Position numbers and translations under genes: made by a program
Notes under the pieces: generated by a model
Databases searched by the model: none
Told to the model about the DNA's origin: nothing
Seen by the model: only the letters and a program-made list of their open reading frames with translations
Source: Sphingobium sp. Z007
Lineage (GTDB): Bacteria; Pseudomonadota; Alphaproteobacteria; Sphingomonadales; Sphingomonadaceae
Reading direction: 5' to 3'
DNA length: 64,000 bases
Assembly (NCBI RefSeq): GCF_900013425.1
Contig: NZ_FBXK01000005.1
Coordinates: 2,480,001-2,544,000, forward strand
Shown: positions 17,242 through 26,148 of the stretch, in pieces
Position numbering within the stretch: the first letter of the stretch is position 1
Layout: the number at the start of each line of letters is the position of its first letter

Positions 17242-18543
17242 TCATTCGCGGAAGGCGGTTTCCTTGAGACGCGTCAGCGGGGTCAGGATATAGGCCAGTA
17301 TCGTGCGCTTGTCGCCAAGCAGGCTGACATTGGCCCCCATGCCCGGTCCGATCCGAAGCCGACGCCCTTCCCTGTCCAGAATGGCGTCGTTAATTGTACG
17401 CACGCGGACGAGATAATGGCTCTCGCCGGTCCGTTCGTTGATGACAGCATCAGGCGACAGCGCAACGACCTGCCCCTGCATCGACCCGTAGATCGCACTG
17501 TCATAGGCAGAAATTTCAACCTTGGCCCGCTGCCCCAGCCGCACCGAGGCAATATCCTTGGCGGCCACCATCGCCTCGACCAGCAGGTTGTCGCGCGCCG
17601 GCACCATTTCCAGCAGCGGATCGCCCGCCCGCACGCTGCCACCGACCGTCGTCACGAAGACCCGGTTGACGCGTCCATCCAAGGGCGCGCGGACGACGGT
17701 GCGGTCGAGCTTATATTCATAGGCAGGCATGGTCGCGTCGCGCACCGACATTTCGGCGCGCGCAGCAGTGAGTTCATTCCCCGCACGCGCGATCCAGTCG
17801 CGCTGCTGCTGCACGGCGCTGGCCTGCGCCTCCGCCAGGATATAATGGGCGCGGCTGAGCGCGGCGCCGGACCCGACCGCTTCGCTCGCGGCAACGCTAT
17901 AGGCATTTTCCGCCTGTAGCAGCGACCGGCGCGGCTCGATTCCTTCTCGCACAAGCGGGCGCATCAGGTCGAGATCGCTGCGCGCGGTATCGCGGGCGGA
18001 GATACGGGCAGCCTGCGCCGCGGCGGCCTCACCGATCCCACGCTGCGCCTGGGTTATGCGGGCCGACCCGACATTGGACAGGCTCGCCAGTTCGGCCATG
18101 CGCGCGCGATACAGGCTCTGCTCCACTGCGATCTGGCTGGCCATGCTGGGATTACGGGCAGCAGGGAACATAGGCGTTCGCCCTGAAATCTCCGCCTCAA
18201 GCCGCAATATCTTCAGGCTCAGCGCATCGCCGCTGGCCCGGTTGCTCGCCAGTTCTGCACCGGGCTGGATCGGGCTGAGACGGATCAAAGGCGCACCGGC
18301 TTTCACATCCTGACCGGTCCGCACCAGGATCGTATCCACCACACCGCCTTCCAGATTGGAGATCACCTGCAACTGCGAACTGGGGATGACCCGCCCATTG
18401 GCTCGCACGGTCCGGTCGATTTCGGTCAATCCCGCCCATAGCAGGAAGATCAGCAGGAAAGCCGCGATCGCCCACAGGAAGATATTCGCAGGGACGGCGG
18501 GCCGGATATGCCCATAGCCTGGAAGTTGCGCCTCGCCGCTCAT
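17242..18543 (-). CDS. HlyD-family type I secretion membrane fusion protein
   Basis: A 433-residue adaptor. It has a short cytoplasmic N-terminus, one TM helix (about 23-43, IFLWAIAAFLLIFLLWAGL), a lipoyl/barrel half-motif (NGRVIPSSQLQVISNLEGG), a long alpha-helical hairpin (about 100-290) and a second barrel part (DRTVVRAPLDGRVNRVFVTT). It bridges the inner-membrane ABC transporter and the outer-membrane TolC channel. Its ATG overlaps the ABC gene stop by 4 nt. It is the last gene of the operon and points toward the RTX protease, its likely cargo. Confidence 0.94.
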   Translation of the reverse strand: MSGEAQLPGYGHIRPAVPANIFLWAIAAFLLIFLLWAGLTEIDRTVRANGRVIPSSQLQVISNLEGGVVDTILVRTGQDVKAGAPLIRLSPIQPGAELASNRASGDALSLKILRLEAEISGRTPMFPAARNPSMASQIAVEQSLYRARMAELASLSNVGSARITQAQRGIGEAAAAQAARISARDTARSDLDLMRPLVREGIEPRRSLLQAENAYSVAASEAVGSGAALSRAHYILAEAQASAVQQQRDWIARAGNELTAARAEMSVRDATMPAYEYKLDRTVVRAPLDGRVNRVFVTTVGGSVRAGDPLLEMVPARDNLLVEAMVAAKDIASVRLGQRAKVEISAYDSAIYGSMQGQVVALSPDAVINERTGESHYLVRVRTINDAILDREGRRLRIGPGMGANVSLLGDKRTILAYILTPLTRLKETAFRE

Positions 18544-20267
18544 GCCGCTTTGCCCCGCGTCAGCCGTTGCAGGATGACATCGCGCGGTCCGTCTGCGGCG
18601 ATCCGCCCCTGTTCCATCACGACGATCCGATCGACCAACCGGAGCAACGAGGGACGGTGGGTGATCAACACTATGGTGCGCCCTTCCACTTCCGGTTGCA
18701 GGCGGTCGATCAGGTCGGTTTCGGTCTGGGCGTCCATCGCGCTGCTCGGTTCATCGAAGATCAGAATCGGCGGTCGTCCCGCCAGTGCGCGCGCCAGCGA
18801 AATGGACTGCCGCTGCCCGCCCGACAGGCCTTCGCCGCGATCCGTGAGCTTGAGGTCATAGCCGTTGACGATCTTGCCCATGAAATCATGGGTGCCGCTC
18901 AGCGATGCCACACGGATCATCTCGTCATGATCGATATCCGCGCGGTCGAGACAGATATTGTCCCGCACTGATCCGGCGATCAGCACATTATCCTGCATCG
19001 CAGCGCCGATGAACCGGCGCAATCGGCCGGGATCGAACTGACGCACATCGGTGCCGTCGATCATGACCACGCCCTCCTGCGGTTCGTACAGTCCCAGGAT
19101 CAGCCGCGCCAGGGTCGACTTGCCCGAACCTACCCGGCCCAGAAAACCGACGCGCTCGCCAGGCGCGATCGAGAGGCTGATCTGGTCCAGCGCCTTTTCG
19201 GACGCGCGCGGGTAGCGGAAAGCGACGTTTCGCAACTCGATTCCACCGAGCAGGCGCGCGGGTTGCAGCGGCTCACCCGCCGGCCCTTCGCTGGGCGTGT
19301 CCATCAATGTGTTGATTTGGCGACAGGCGATGCGGGTGGCGGACAGGCGCGCCAGCAGGTTGGCGATCTGCGCCAGCGGCGCGATCGCGCGTCCGCACAA
19401 AATCGAGCAGGCCAGCAGCGCACCGGTCGTGATGCTATTGTCGCGGATCAGCCCGACGCCCAGGATGATGATGCCGCAATAGGCGATGATGTTCGCGCTG
19501 TTCGCCACCGTCATCGCGATGGACGCGGTCAGTCGCTGGCTCAGCGAGCTTTGCGCATGGCTTTTGAGCGCCGATCGCCACCGCGCGCTCAGCATCCCGC
19601 CCGCACCGATCGCCTTGACCGTTTCCAGACTCCCGATGGTTTCGACCAGCACCGACTGTTTGCGCAGTCCGTCGCCAAGGCTGGCCGCCGACAGGCGATC
19701 GAGCGCCGGATTGGTGATCAAGCCGGCGACGACCACGACAGGGATCATAGCCAGCGGCGGTAGCACCAATATCCCACCCAACATGGCCATGACGGCCAGC
19801 GTAATGATGATGAACGGCACGTCGATGATCGCCGTCAGCGTTGCGGATGCGAAAAAGTCGCGCATCGTTTCCAATTCGCGCATCAATCCGGTGAGCGTGC
19901 CAGTGGACCCGGCGCGGTGGTCGAGCCGCATGGACAACAGCTTGGCAAACAGCGTGTCGCCCACCTCATAATCGATATTGGCACCGGCGATGTCGACGAA
20001 ATAAACACGCAGCAGCCGCAACACGAAATCGAATAGGACCACGATAGCAAGGCCAATGCTCAGCCCGACCAGGGAGGATGACGCATCGTTGGGGATGACC
20101 CGGTCATAGACGGTCATCGTGAACAGGGACGAGACCATCGCGAACAGATTGATCATCGCCGCAGCCACGCCGACCTTGATGTAGGTGCCACGATTGCGGA
20201 GCATCGGTTCGATCAGCCAGGGGGCAAAGCGTTTCCGGGCGGCGGCGATCAGGGGCTGGTCGGTCAT
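18540..20267 (-). CDS. Type I secretion ABC transporter (permease-ATPase), no N-terminal peptidase-like domain
   Basis: A 575-residue half-transporter: six-helix membrane domain (about 25-310) and a nucleotide-binding domain with Walker A GRVGSGKST near 375, signature LSGGQRQ near 480, Walker B ILIFDEPS near 500 and H-loop LITHR near 535. The C39 peptidase or C39-like domain (~130 residues) found in HlyB or LapB is absent, as in PrtD-type exporters of serralysins. This fits a cargo with a C-terminal uncleaved signal. It overlaps both neighbours by 4 nt in a TolC-ABC-HlyD operon. Confidence 0.95.
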   Translation of the reverse strand: MTDQPLIAAARKRFAPWLIEPMLRNRGTYIKVGVAAAMINLFAMVSSLFTMTVYDRVIPNDASSSLVGLSIGLAIVVLFDFVLRLLRVYFVDIAGANIDYEVGDTLFAKLLSMRLDHRAGSTGTLTGLMRELETMRDFFASATLTAIIDVPFIIITLAVMAMLGGILVLPPLAMIPVVVVAGLITNPALDRLSAASLGDGLRKQSVLVETIGSLETVKAIGAGGMLSARWRSALKSHAQSSLSQRLTASIAMTVANSANIIAYCGIIILGVGLIRDNSITTGALLACSILCGRAIAPLAQIANLLARLSATRIACRQINTLMDTPSEGPAGEPLQPARLLGGIELRNVAFRYPRASEKALDQISLSIAPGERVGFLGRVGSGKSTLARLILGLYEPQEGVVMIDGTDVRQFDPGRLRRFIGAAMQDNVLIAGSVRDNICLDRADIDHDEMIRVASLSGTHDFMGKIVNGYDLKLTDRGEGLSGGQRQSISLARALAGRPPILIFDEPSSAMDAQTETDLIDRLQPEVEGRTIVLITHRPSLLRLVDRIVVMEQGRIAADGPRDVILQRLTRGKAA

Positions 20268-21727
20268 GGCGTTTCCATCCGGTCCGAAGGATTGACGGCG
20301 ATCGAGAGACTGGGCAGCAATCGGCCCGTCCGCCCCAGCAGGGCAAAGCGCGACACATCCCGTTCGGCGAGGGTCTGCACATAGCTTGCAATGGAATAGA
20401 AATAGTTATCCTCGACATAGAGCAGGTCGTACAGCGTGCCCTGCGAGGCTTCGAAGCGCGTCGCGATGACGTCGCGCGTGTTGCGATTGGCGATATAGCT
20501 CGCTTCCGCCGCTGCGAGTTGATCGTCCAGCCCCCTTATGTCGGCGAGCGCCATCTGCGCGTCGCGCATCGCTTCCTGCCGGACGCGGTCGGCATAGGCG
20601 TCCGCCGCATCCGCCCGCGCCGTCGCCTGGTCAGCCTTGGCGTTGAAACCGGCGCCAAGTTGCGCACGAACGATGATGCGGCCGCGCACATCATAGTCGC
20701 CGGGGCTTTCGAACACGCCATAGCGTCCTGCATCCACGCCCGCGGCAATGGTGGGCAATCGATCCGATCGCGCTGCCCGCGCTTCCTGGCGCGCTGCGCG
20801 AGCCTCTGCTTCCGCCTTGCGGACGACGGGCGATCGCAGCACGATCGCATCCAGCACCTCCATATCGACCGCCGCCTCTGGCGGCAGGGTGGCACGGGCC
20901 AGTTCGGGCGGCGGTTCATGGCCGGTCAAGGCGCGATATTGTGCTTCCGCGCCCGCCAGGTCGCGGCGGATGCCGGCAAGGCGCGACCGGACATTGGCGA
21001 TCGAACTGTCGACCCGCGGCAGATCGCCCTGCGCCGAAAAGCCCTGATCGATCCGGCGTTGCAAGCCACCGCGCAGCTGCATCTGGCGCACGATATATTC
21101 CTGCGCCGCCTGCGCCATCAGCCGCTGCGCGAATACCGAATACCAGGCGGTGATGGTGCGTAGCCCCACTTCTTCGCCATAGCCCAATATGCCTTGCCGC
21201 GCCGCGTCCACCCGCGCATTGCCAGCCCCGATCCGGTTCGACGCCGCGCCGAAATCGAGCAACCGCTGCCGCACGGACGCGGTCGCATCGGTCCGTCCTT
21301 CGGGTCGCGACCGTTCGATGATGTTGCCGGGATCGTTGGAAAAATTGCGGGCGACTGACCGGTTGGCGTCGATCGAAAGGTCGATCGAGGGAAAGAGTAG
21401 CGATCGGGCCTGCGTCCGCGCCGCGCGCGCCTCGCGTTCGCTCGCCCGCGCTTCGTCGAGCAGCGGATTGTTGCGGATCGCGGTTTCGATTTCCGATCGG
21501 AACAGCGGATCGGCACCAGCCGGTTTCGCCAGTTCGAGCAGCGGGTCGGACGCTATCGGCGCGCTGAAGGGGCGCGGATTGGGCGCCTGCACCAGCGTGC
21601 GCGGGGCATTGGGAGCGCGCGCTTCCTGGCTGTGGACACACGGCACCATGCCGAGCGCAATAGCGACGCACCCGACAGCGCGGAGGTCGAGCCTCCCTCT
21701 TCCGATTCTGCGATATAACAAAAGCAC
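20264..21727 (-). CDS. TolC-family outer-membrane channel of the type I secretion system
   Basis: About 487 residues with a hydrophobic N-terminal segment (LRAVGCVAIALGMVPCVHSQ) as signal peptide, then two TolC repeats of long helices (EIETAIRNNPLLDEARASE; ASVRQRLLDFGAASNRIG; YIANRNTRDVIATRFEASQG). The start is uncertain: GTG at 21727 is chosen because GGGG lies just before it, while TTG at 21769 would add 14 residues. It is the first gene of the secretion operon. The 213-bp gap upstream, to the glycosyltransferase, probably holds the promoter. Confidence 0.9.
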   Translation of the reverse strand: MLLLYRRIGRGRLDLRAVGCVAIALGMVPCVHSQEARAPNAPRTLVQAPNPRPFSAPIASDPLLELAKPAGADPLFRSEIETAIRNNPLLDEARASEREARAARTQARSLLFPSIDLSIDANRSVARNFSNDPGNIIERSRPEGRTDATASVRQRLLDFGAASNRIGAGNARVDAARQGILGYGEEVGLRTITAWYSVFAQRLMAQAAQEYIVRQMQLRGGLQRRIDQGFSAQGDLPRVDSSIANVRSRLAGIRRDLAGAEAQYRALTGHEPPPELARATLPPEAAVDMEVLDAIVLRSPVVRKAEAEARAARQEARAARSDRLPTIAAGVDAGRYGVFESPGDYDVRGRIIVRAQLGAGFNAKADQATARADAADAYADRVRQEAMRDAQMALADIRGLDDQLAAAEASYIANRNTRDVIATRFEASQGTLYDLLYVEDNYFYSIASYVQTLAERDVSRFALLGRTGRLLPSLSIAVNPSDRMETP

Positions 21728-21982
21728 AGTGCCCCGGCCGCGCGTATAATCCCCTCCACATCCCTGCAATGCTCAACAAAAAGCCGTGCAGCGACCTGGC
21801 GATTCTCAATATGCCCGATCGTGGCTTCTCAGGCAACTTACATAGGCTGTAATGTTCGGCAGAACGGGGGTGCAAGATCATTTCGTGACGACACCATCAT
21901 CGGCAGGCTGAACTGGCCGTCAACTATGGCGACATCTTCGTCCCGACGGCGCGCCTGCATCATGCGCCGCCTCATCGACAAG

Positions 21983-23122
21983 CTATCGTGTGCGGGAGAT
22001 CGGCTGATGCAGGGGAGCGATGGACGCAAGAAGCCCGGCCCATTGGTCCAGCATCGCGTCCAGCCGATAGGCGTCGATCCGGCCGCCCGGCCGGATGGCG
22101 CGCGTCGGATCGATCTGCTGCGCCATCGCCTGCGCCATGGCTGCCGGGTCCGATGGATCGACCAGCAACCCATGACGCCCCTGCTCCAAGAGCGATGCCG
22201 CATTGCCCGCGCTCCGCGAGACGACGACCGGCACGTCCAGCGCCATCGCCTCCAGCAGCACATTGGCCGACCCCTCCCACCAGGACGGCAACACGAACGC
22301 GCCGGCGCGTGCGAGCCAGGGGAAGACATTGTCGACCGTGCCGGGCAGCAGCAGGTCCGCGCCGATGCCGAGCGCATCGGCCTGGTCGCGCAGCGCCTGT
22401 TGCGCGCCGTCGCGGCTTTCTCCCAGGATGATGAGGCGGGCCGTGGTGCCGTCGCGGCGTAGCTGCGCAAAGGCCGCGAGCAAGGTGCCGAAATTCTTCT
22501 GCGGCGCCAGTCGGCCGATCGCGACGATGACCGGGACTCCATCCTCATAGCAGCCATGGGGCGACGGTCCGGCTGCGCGGGTGCGCGCGATAGCGGGATC
22601 GATCGCATTTTCGATGACGTGCGCCCGTCCTTCGGCAAAAGCGCTGACGAAGGCGCCGACCGCCAGCGTTGGCGACACCAGCACCAGCCGGTCGCCGTCC
22701 GCGGCCAACAACCGCATGGCGATAGACCGGACCAGCGAACCGGCTACCCCGCCCGGCGTTCCCGGTGCCGCGCGGCGCAGGTCGTTGCTGATCCGGTAGA
22801 TGCGGCGCAGGCCCGGCACCGCCCGACTGCCCAGCATCGCGGTCAGATGGCCGTGATTGCCGGCCGACAACACTATATCGGGTCGCGCGCCGCGCAGATA
22901 GGCGTTGAGCTGCGGCATCGCCCGCCATTTCTGCAGCATCCGCGATCCGCCCGCCTGCGCCAAGAGCGCATGATGCGGCACGCCAGCCACCCCTTCCCCG
23001 CCGGGCAGCGCCGTCACCAGCATCACGTCATGACCCCGCGAGTGGAAGTCAGCGGCGAGCAGGCGCACATTGCGCACGACGCCGGTGGCTGCGAGCGCAT
23101 GGACGTAGAGGGCGATCTTCAC
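21983..23122 (-). CDS. GT4-type glycosyltransferase
   Basis: A 379-residue GT-B enzyme. The N-terminal half has MKIALYVHALAATGVVRNVR; the C-terminal half has VIVAIGRLAPQKNFGTLLAAF and the donor-binding EX7E motif in PSWWEGSANVLLEAM (near 283-296), typical of retaining family-4 transferases. It uses a nucleotide-sugar in the cytoplasm. Its ATG overlaps the ATP-grasp gene stop by 4 nt. It is the last gene of a four-gene operon; the acceptor is unknown but is probably the product of the two ATP-grasp enzymes or a surface glycan. Confidence 0.9.
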   Translation of the reverse strand: MKIALYVHALAATGVVRNVRLLAADFHSRGHDVMLVTALPGGEGVAGVPHHALLAQAGGSRMLQKWRAMPQLNAYLRGARPDIVLSAGNHGHLTAMLGSRAVPGLRRIYRISNDLRRAAPGTPGGVAGSLVRSIAMRLLAADGDRLVLVSPTLAVGAFVSAFAEGRAHVIENAIDPAIARTRAAGPSPHGCYEDGVPVIVAIGRLAPQKNFGTLLAAFAQLRRDGTTARLIILGESRDGAQQALRDQADALGIGADLLLPGTVDNVFPWLARAGAFVLPSWWEGSANVLLEAMALDVPVVVSRSAGNAASLLEQGRHGLLVDPSDPAAMAQAMAQQIDPTRAIRPGGRIDAYRLDAMLDQWAGLLASIAPLHQPISRTR

Positions 23123-24204
23123 CGCCGGTCCCGTTGCACCGCCTGCGCTGCGCGCCAGTCCGCATCGGTCAATCGATCAAGCGCATGGCGATAGAGCGCG
23201 CCCAGCCGACTGTCCGCCACGCCCCGGCCGTTCACCAGTTGCACGATGTCGGTGCCGGGGTTCCAATTGCCCTCGATCAGCACCGGCCCCTGCGTCGTCA
23301 GACCGATGTCCCAGCCGATCACCGTGAAGCCGTGCCGGAACCGATCGTGCGCCCGTAGCGCGAGTGCGCAAGCGGCGTCATGGTCGGGCAATATCATGCC
23401 CTTGATCGGCGCACCCGTCAGAGGGTGACGGCTGTGGCGGGACGGGGCGCGCTTGCCGCCGCTGCGCCAGGCGGGGCCGCAATGTCCCTGTCCATCGACC
23501 GCCAGCACCAGATTCCCCGCGTTGAAATTATCGACCGGCCGCGGTCCGCCCGCCGAGAGGCGCAACGCCGTGTCGCAGATTTCCGGCGCGCCGCCCTCGT
23601 TCAGGCAGGTGACGATGCGCAATGTCGGCAAAGCGCCGGGCGACAGGTCGGCCAGCGCCTTGTGGGTCGGCAGGCGTTGCTGAATCACGCCGCCCCTGCG
23701 CCAGAGCGCGCGCAAAGATACAGCGAGTTGGACAGTTGTACGCGTATACTCGCCGTCGCGCCAATCGTCGCCGTGGCGGACGAAACGCGCGACGCCCTGC
23801 CCCTTGGAGCGATAGCTGGGCTTGGCGATGATGTCGTCCTGCCGGGCCAGCCAGGCATCGAGGTCCATCGTATCGGGATTGCAGGCATCGGGAAGCGGCA
23901 GTCCTACAGCTATTTTTGCAAATAACTGTTTATTTTTCAATATGTTATTTGACAGTGGAAAAGCGCCGGGGTTGAGCAGGCGGTGCAGGCCCTTGCGATC
24001 CTTCATGCTGAGGCCCTGCGTCCGCACGGCCTCGCTTAGGTACAGCCGCTCGCCGGGCGACCAGCCGCCACAGCCGATCGCCGACAGGCCATGCGCCGCT
24101 AGCCGTCGCGCGGGCGACCAGTGGCGCGCCAGCCCGTCATGATAGGCAGCGGTCAGGCTGTTGCCGCCGTCCCGCCGGACCGGCAGCGCGCGCAGCGTGA
24201 GCAA
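23119..24204 (-). CDS. ATP-grasp enzyme of the sugar-transfer-associated type
   Basis: A 361-residue protein. The C-terminal two thirds looks like the sugar-transfer-associated ATP-grasp domain: DDIIAKPSYRSKGQGVARFV (ATP-binding Lys), LPTLRIVTCLN, GPRPVDNFNAGN and VLIEGNWNPGTDIVQ (metal-binding Glu/Asn). ATP-grasp enzymes join a carboxylate to an amine or thiol through an acyl phosphate. Domain name is from memory of the family. The region near 23900-23960 is AT-richer than its surroundings but lies in frame. It overlaps the glycosyltransferase by 4 nt and follows the nucleotidyltransferase after 3 nt. The substrate is unknown. Confidence 0.85.
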   Translation of the reverse strand: MLTLRALPVRRDGGNSLTAAYHDGLARHWSPARRLAAHGLSAIGCGGWSPGERLYLSEAVRTQGLSMKDRKGLHRLLNPGAFPLSNNILKNKQLFAKIAVGLPLPDACNPDTMDLDAWLARQDDIIAKPSYRSKGQGVARFVRHGDDWRDGEYTRTTVQLAVSLRALWRRGGVIQQRLPTHKALADLSPGALPTLRIVTCLNEGGAPEICDTALRLSAGGPRPVDNFNAGNLVLAVDGQGHCGPAWRSGGKRAPSRHSRHPLTGAPIKGMILPDHDAACALALRAHDRFRHGFTVIGWDIGLTTQGPVLIEGNWNPGTDIVQLVNGRGVADSRLGALYRHALDRLTDADWRAAQAVQRDRR

Positions 24205-24207
24205 GCC

Positions 24208-25020
24208 TTACTCCGCCGCCACGGCCAGCGTGCTGCGCATGGCCAGCATCTCTTCCGCCACGCCGTGCGAGCGGGCATTGTCCACATCGACCGCCACCGC
24301 GCCGTCGGTCAGGATCACCGGGCTGATCGTCAGGCGGAAACGGCGCGAAAAGCGGGCGAAGGCCTGGTCCAGCGTGCCGATGCCGAAGCGGAAGCGAATG
24401 AGGTTGAGCAGGCCGAAAGCGCCGACGATACGCGCGGGATGCTTGACGAACTGGCCACCCGACCGGAACGTCTCGGCAACTTTCAGCGCCGTCCGATCGC
24501 GCAGCCAATAGGTGTTGCAGTTGGAATAGCTATCGTCGGCGAAATTGTAGAATTTGCGCTGCCCTTGGCGGTGGGCGGCCAGCACCGACGCACGGCGGGT
24601 GAAGGCGACGGCGGCGTCCGCCCCCTGCGCCATGCATCCGTCCAGCATCTCGTCCACAGCCTCCGGCGTCAGCATCACATTGTCGGCGGTCGTGATGAGC
24701 AGCGGGAAGGCCGCGCCGTCCGCGCCCGCCAGCACGCTGTCCACCAGATTGGGCTGCGCAGCTACACCGATCACCCGGCCGCTGTGCAGCAACCCGCGCA
24801 GCGGCGGTAGGCCGGCCAGCAGCGCCGGGTCTTCGATCACGACGCGCACGGTGCCGATCCGGCGATTGGCGACCAGAGCCTCGATCACATGCAGCAGCAT
24901 CGGCTGACCCGCCACCGGGACCAGGCATTTATGCGTGACACCGGCCGCCAGCGCCAGCGGATCGGTCGCGCCATCGCGCCGGCCGGCGAGCAGGATCGCG
25001 GTGGTGCAGCCGGTCCTCAT
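24208..25020 (-). CDS. MobA-like nucleotidyltransferase
   Basis: A 270-residue protein of the NTP-transferase fold. The start has TTAILLAGRRDG, a changed form of the usual LAGGxGxR, followed by THKCLVPVAGQPML (Lys that binds the NTP) and ITTADNVMLTPEAV (metal-binding Asp). It would activate a sugar phosphate or similar as an NDP/CMP derivative. The C-terminal half (FSRRFRLTISPVILTDGAVAVDVDN) is family-specific. Its ATG overlaps the stop of the Ddl-like ATP-grasp gene by 4 nt. It presumably makes the activated donor used by the glycosyltransferase in the same operon. Confidence 0.85.
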   Translation of the reverse strand: MRTGCTTAILLAGRRDGATDPLALAAGVTHKCLVPVAGQPMLLHVIEALVANRRIGTVRVVIEDPALLAGLPPLRGLLHSGRVIGVAAQPNLVDSVLAGADGAAFPLLITTADNVMLTPEAVDEMLDGCMAQGADAAVAFTRRASVLAAHRQGQRKFYNFADDSYSNCNTYWLRDRTALKVAETFRSGGQFVKHPARIVGAFGLLNLIRFRFGIGTLDQAFARFSRRFRLTISPVILTDGAVAVDVDNARSHGVAEEMLAMRSTLAVAAE

Positions 25021-26048
25021 GCCGCCACCCGCATGATGGCGTCGCTCAGCAGGCCCTGCCGCGCCAGGCTATGGCCGACGATCGTTTCGACCAGCGCCGC
25101 GTGATCGAGACCGATCGAGGCGGCGGAGCGGGCGATCGTCTTTTTCGACCAGAGATTGCAGGACAGGTTGACTTCCATGAACAGCAGCTGCCCGCTGGCC
25201 GGATCGTAGCGAAATTCGAAGCGGCCATAATCGAACGGCCAGAGTTCGGGCAACAGCGCGGCGGTCATCGCCTCCAGCCGGGCGCGCAGATCGGCATCCT
25301 CGACTAGGATCAGCGGGTCATCGCCTGCATCGACCAAACCGCGCTTCTCTTCATAACTGCGCTCGCGATGCGGATCGGCGGGGACATACATCATGGGCGG
25401 CAAGATCCAGGGCTGGCCGCCGCTGCCGCCGATCACCGGCACGGCGACGTCCAGCAGTGGCGCCCATTGTTCGACCAGCACGTCATGGCCGAGCGCGAAC
25501 AGGCTGTCGGCATGGTCCCGCGCTTGGCTCCAGTCATCCACCATCTTGACGCCCCAGGAGGCCGAAGAGGCGTTGGGCTTCACCACCAGCCGGTCGGCGT
25601 GGAAGGTCGGGGCGTCGAACAGGCCGCCGCGCCGGAACAGTTGCGCCTGCATCGTCGGCACGCCGCGCGCGCGCGCGATCAGCTTGCTGAGATATTTGTC
25701 GTCGGACAGGCCGCGCACGATCGGGCTGGCGCCCAGATGGGGGACGGCGTGACGGCTGAGCAGCAGCGGCGCGAGCATCTCGCTATTCAAGAAACCGCCG
25801 CGATTGAGCAGGGTGACGACGAAATCGGCGTCGGGCCGATCGAACAGCGCGTCATAGCTGTCGGCGACATCGACATGCAGGCCGATCGCCTCCAGCGTCG
25901 TGCGCATTTCATGATGATAGACGGCATGATTGCCGTCCTGCGCATCGGGCCGGCCGCCGGCGCGCGCATGTTTGGCGAGGAAGAGGATATGCAACCGCGC
26001 CTTGTCGGCAGCCGGGATGCGGATCTGGCGGGGATGTATTGCTGTCAT
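25017..26048 (-). CDS. D-Ala-D-Ala ligase-like ATP-grasp enzyme
   Basis: A 343-residue protein. It has an N-terminal pre-ATP-grasp region (RLHILFLAKHARAGG), a Ddl-like segment VPHLGASPIVRGLSDDKYLS, ATP-binding DRLVVKPNASSASWGVKMVD, and the metal site FRYDPASGQLLFMEVNLSCN. These resemble D-alanine-D-alanine ligases, but the flanking sequence is unlike ordinary Ddl, and cell-wall genes are not beside it. First gene of the four-gene operon, so it probably sets the pathway in motion by making an amide or peptide bond. The substrate is unknown. Confidence 0.85.
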   Translation of the reverse strand: MTAIHPRQIRIPAADKARLHILFLAKHARAGGRPDAQDGNHAVYHHEMRTTLEAIGLHVDVADSYDALFDRPDADFVVTLLNRGGFLNSEMLAPLLLSRHAVPHLGASPIVRGLSDDKYLSKLIARARGVPTMQAQLFRRGGLFDAPTFHADRLVVKPNASSASWGVKMVDDWSQARDHADSLFALGHDVLVEQWAPLLDVAVPVIGGSGGQPWILPPMMYVPADPHRERSYEEKRGLVDAGDDPLILVEDADLRARLEAMTAALLPELWPFDYGRFEFRYDPASGQLLFMEVNLSCNLWSKKTIARSAASIGLDHAALVETIVGHSLARQGLLSDAIMRVAA

Positions 26049-26148
26049 GCTGTCCGATTACAGCGGGCGCATGACGTGCCGCTTACGCCGCGGTTGCAAC
26101 GGCATGAAGGCCATCGGTCAGTCCTGTGACGCTTTATGCGCAGATTTG

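Noticed and set aside
23890..23960. AT-rich patch inside the sugar-transfer-type ATP-grasp gene, first suspected to be an insertion
   Set aside because: The reading frame is continuous and the encoded NNILKNKQLFAKIAVGLPLP is consistent with the rest of the protein; no repeats flank it.
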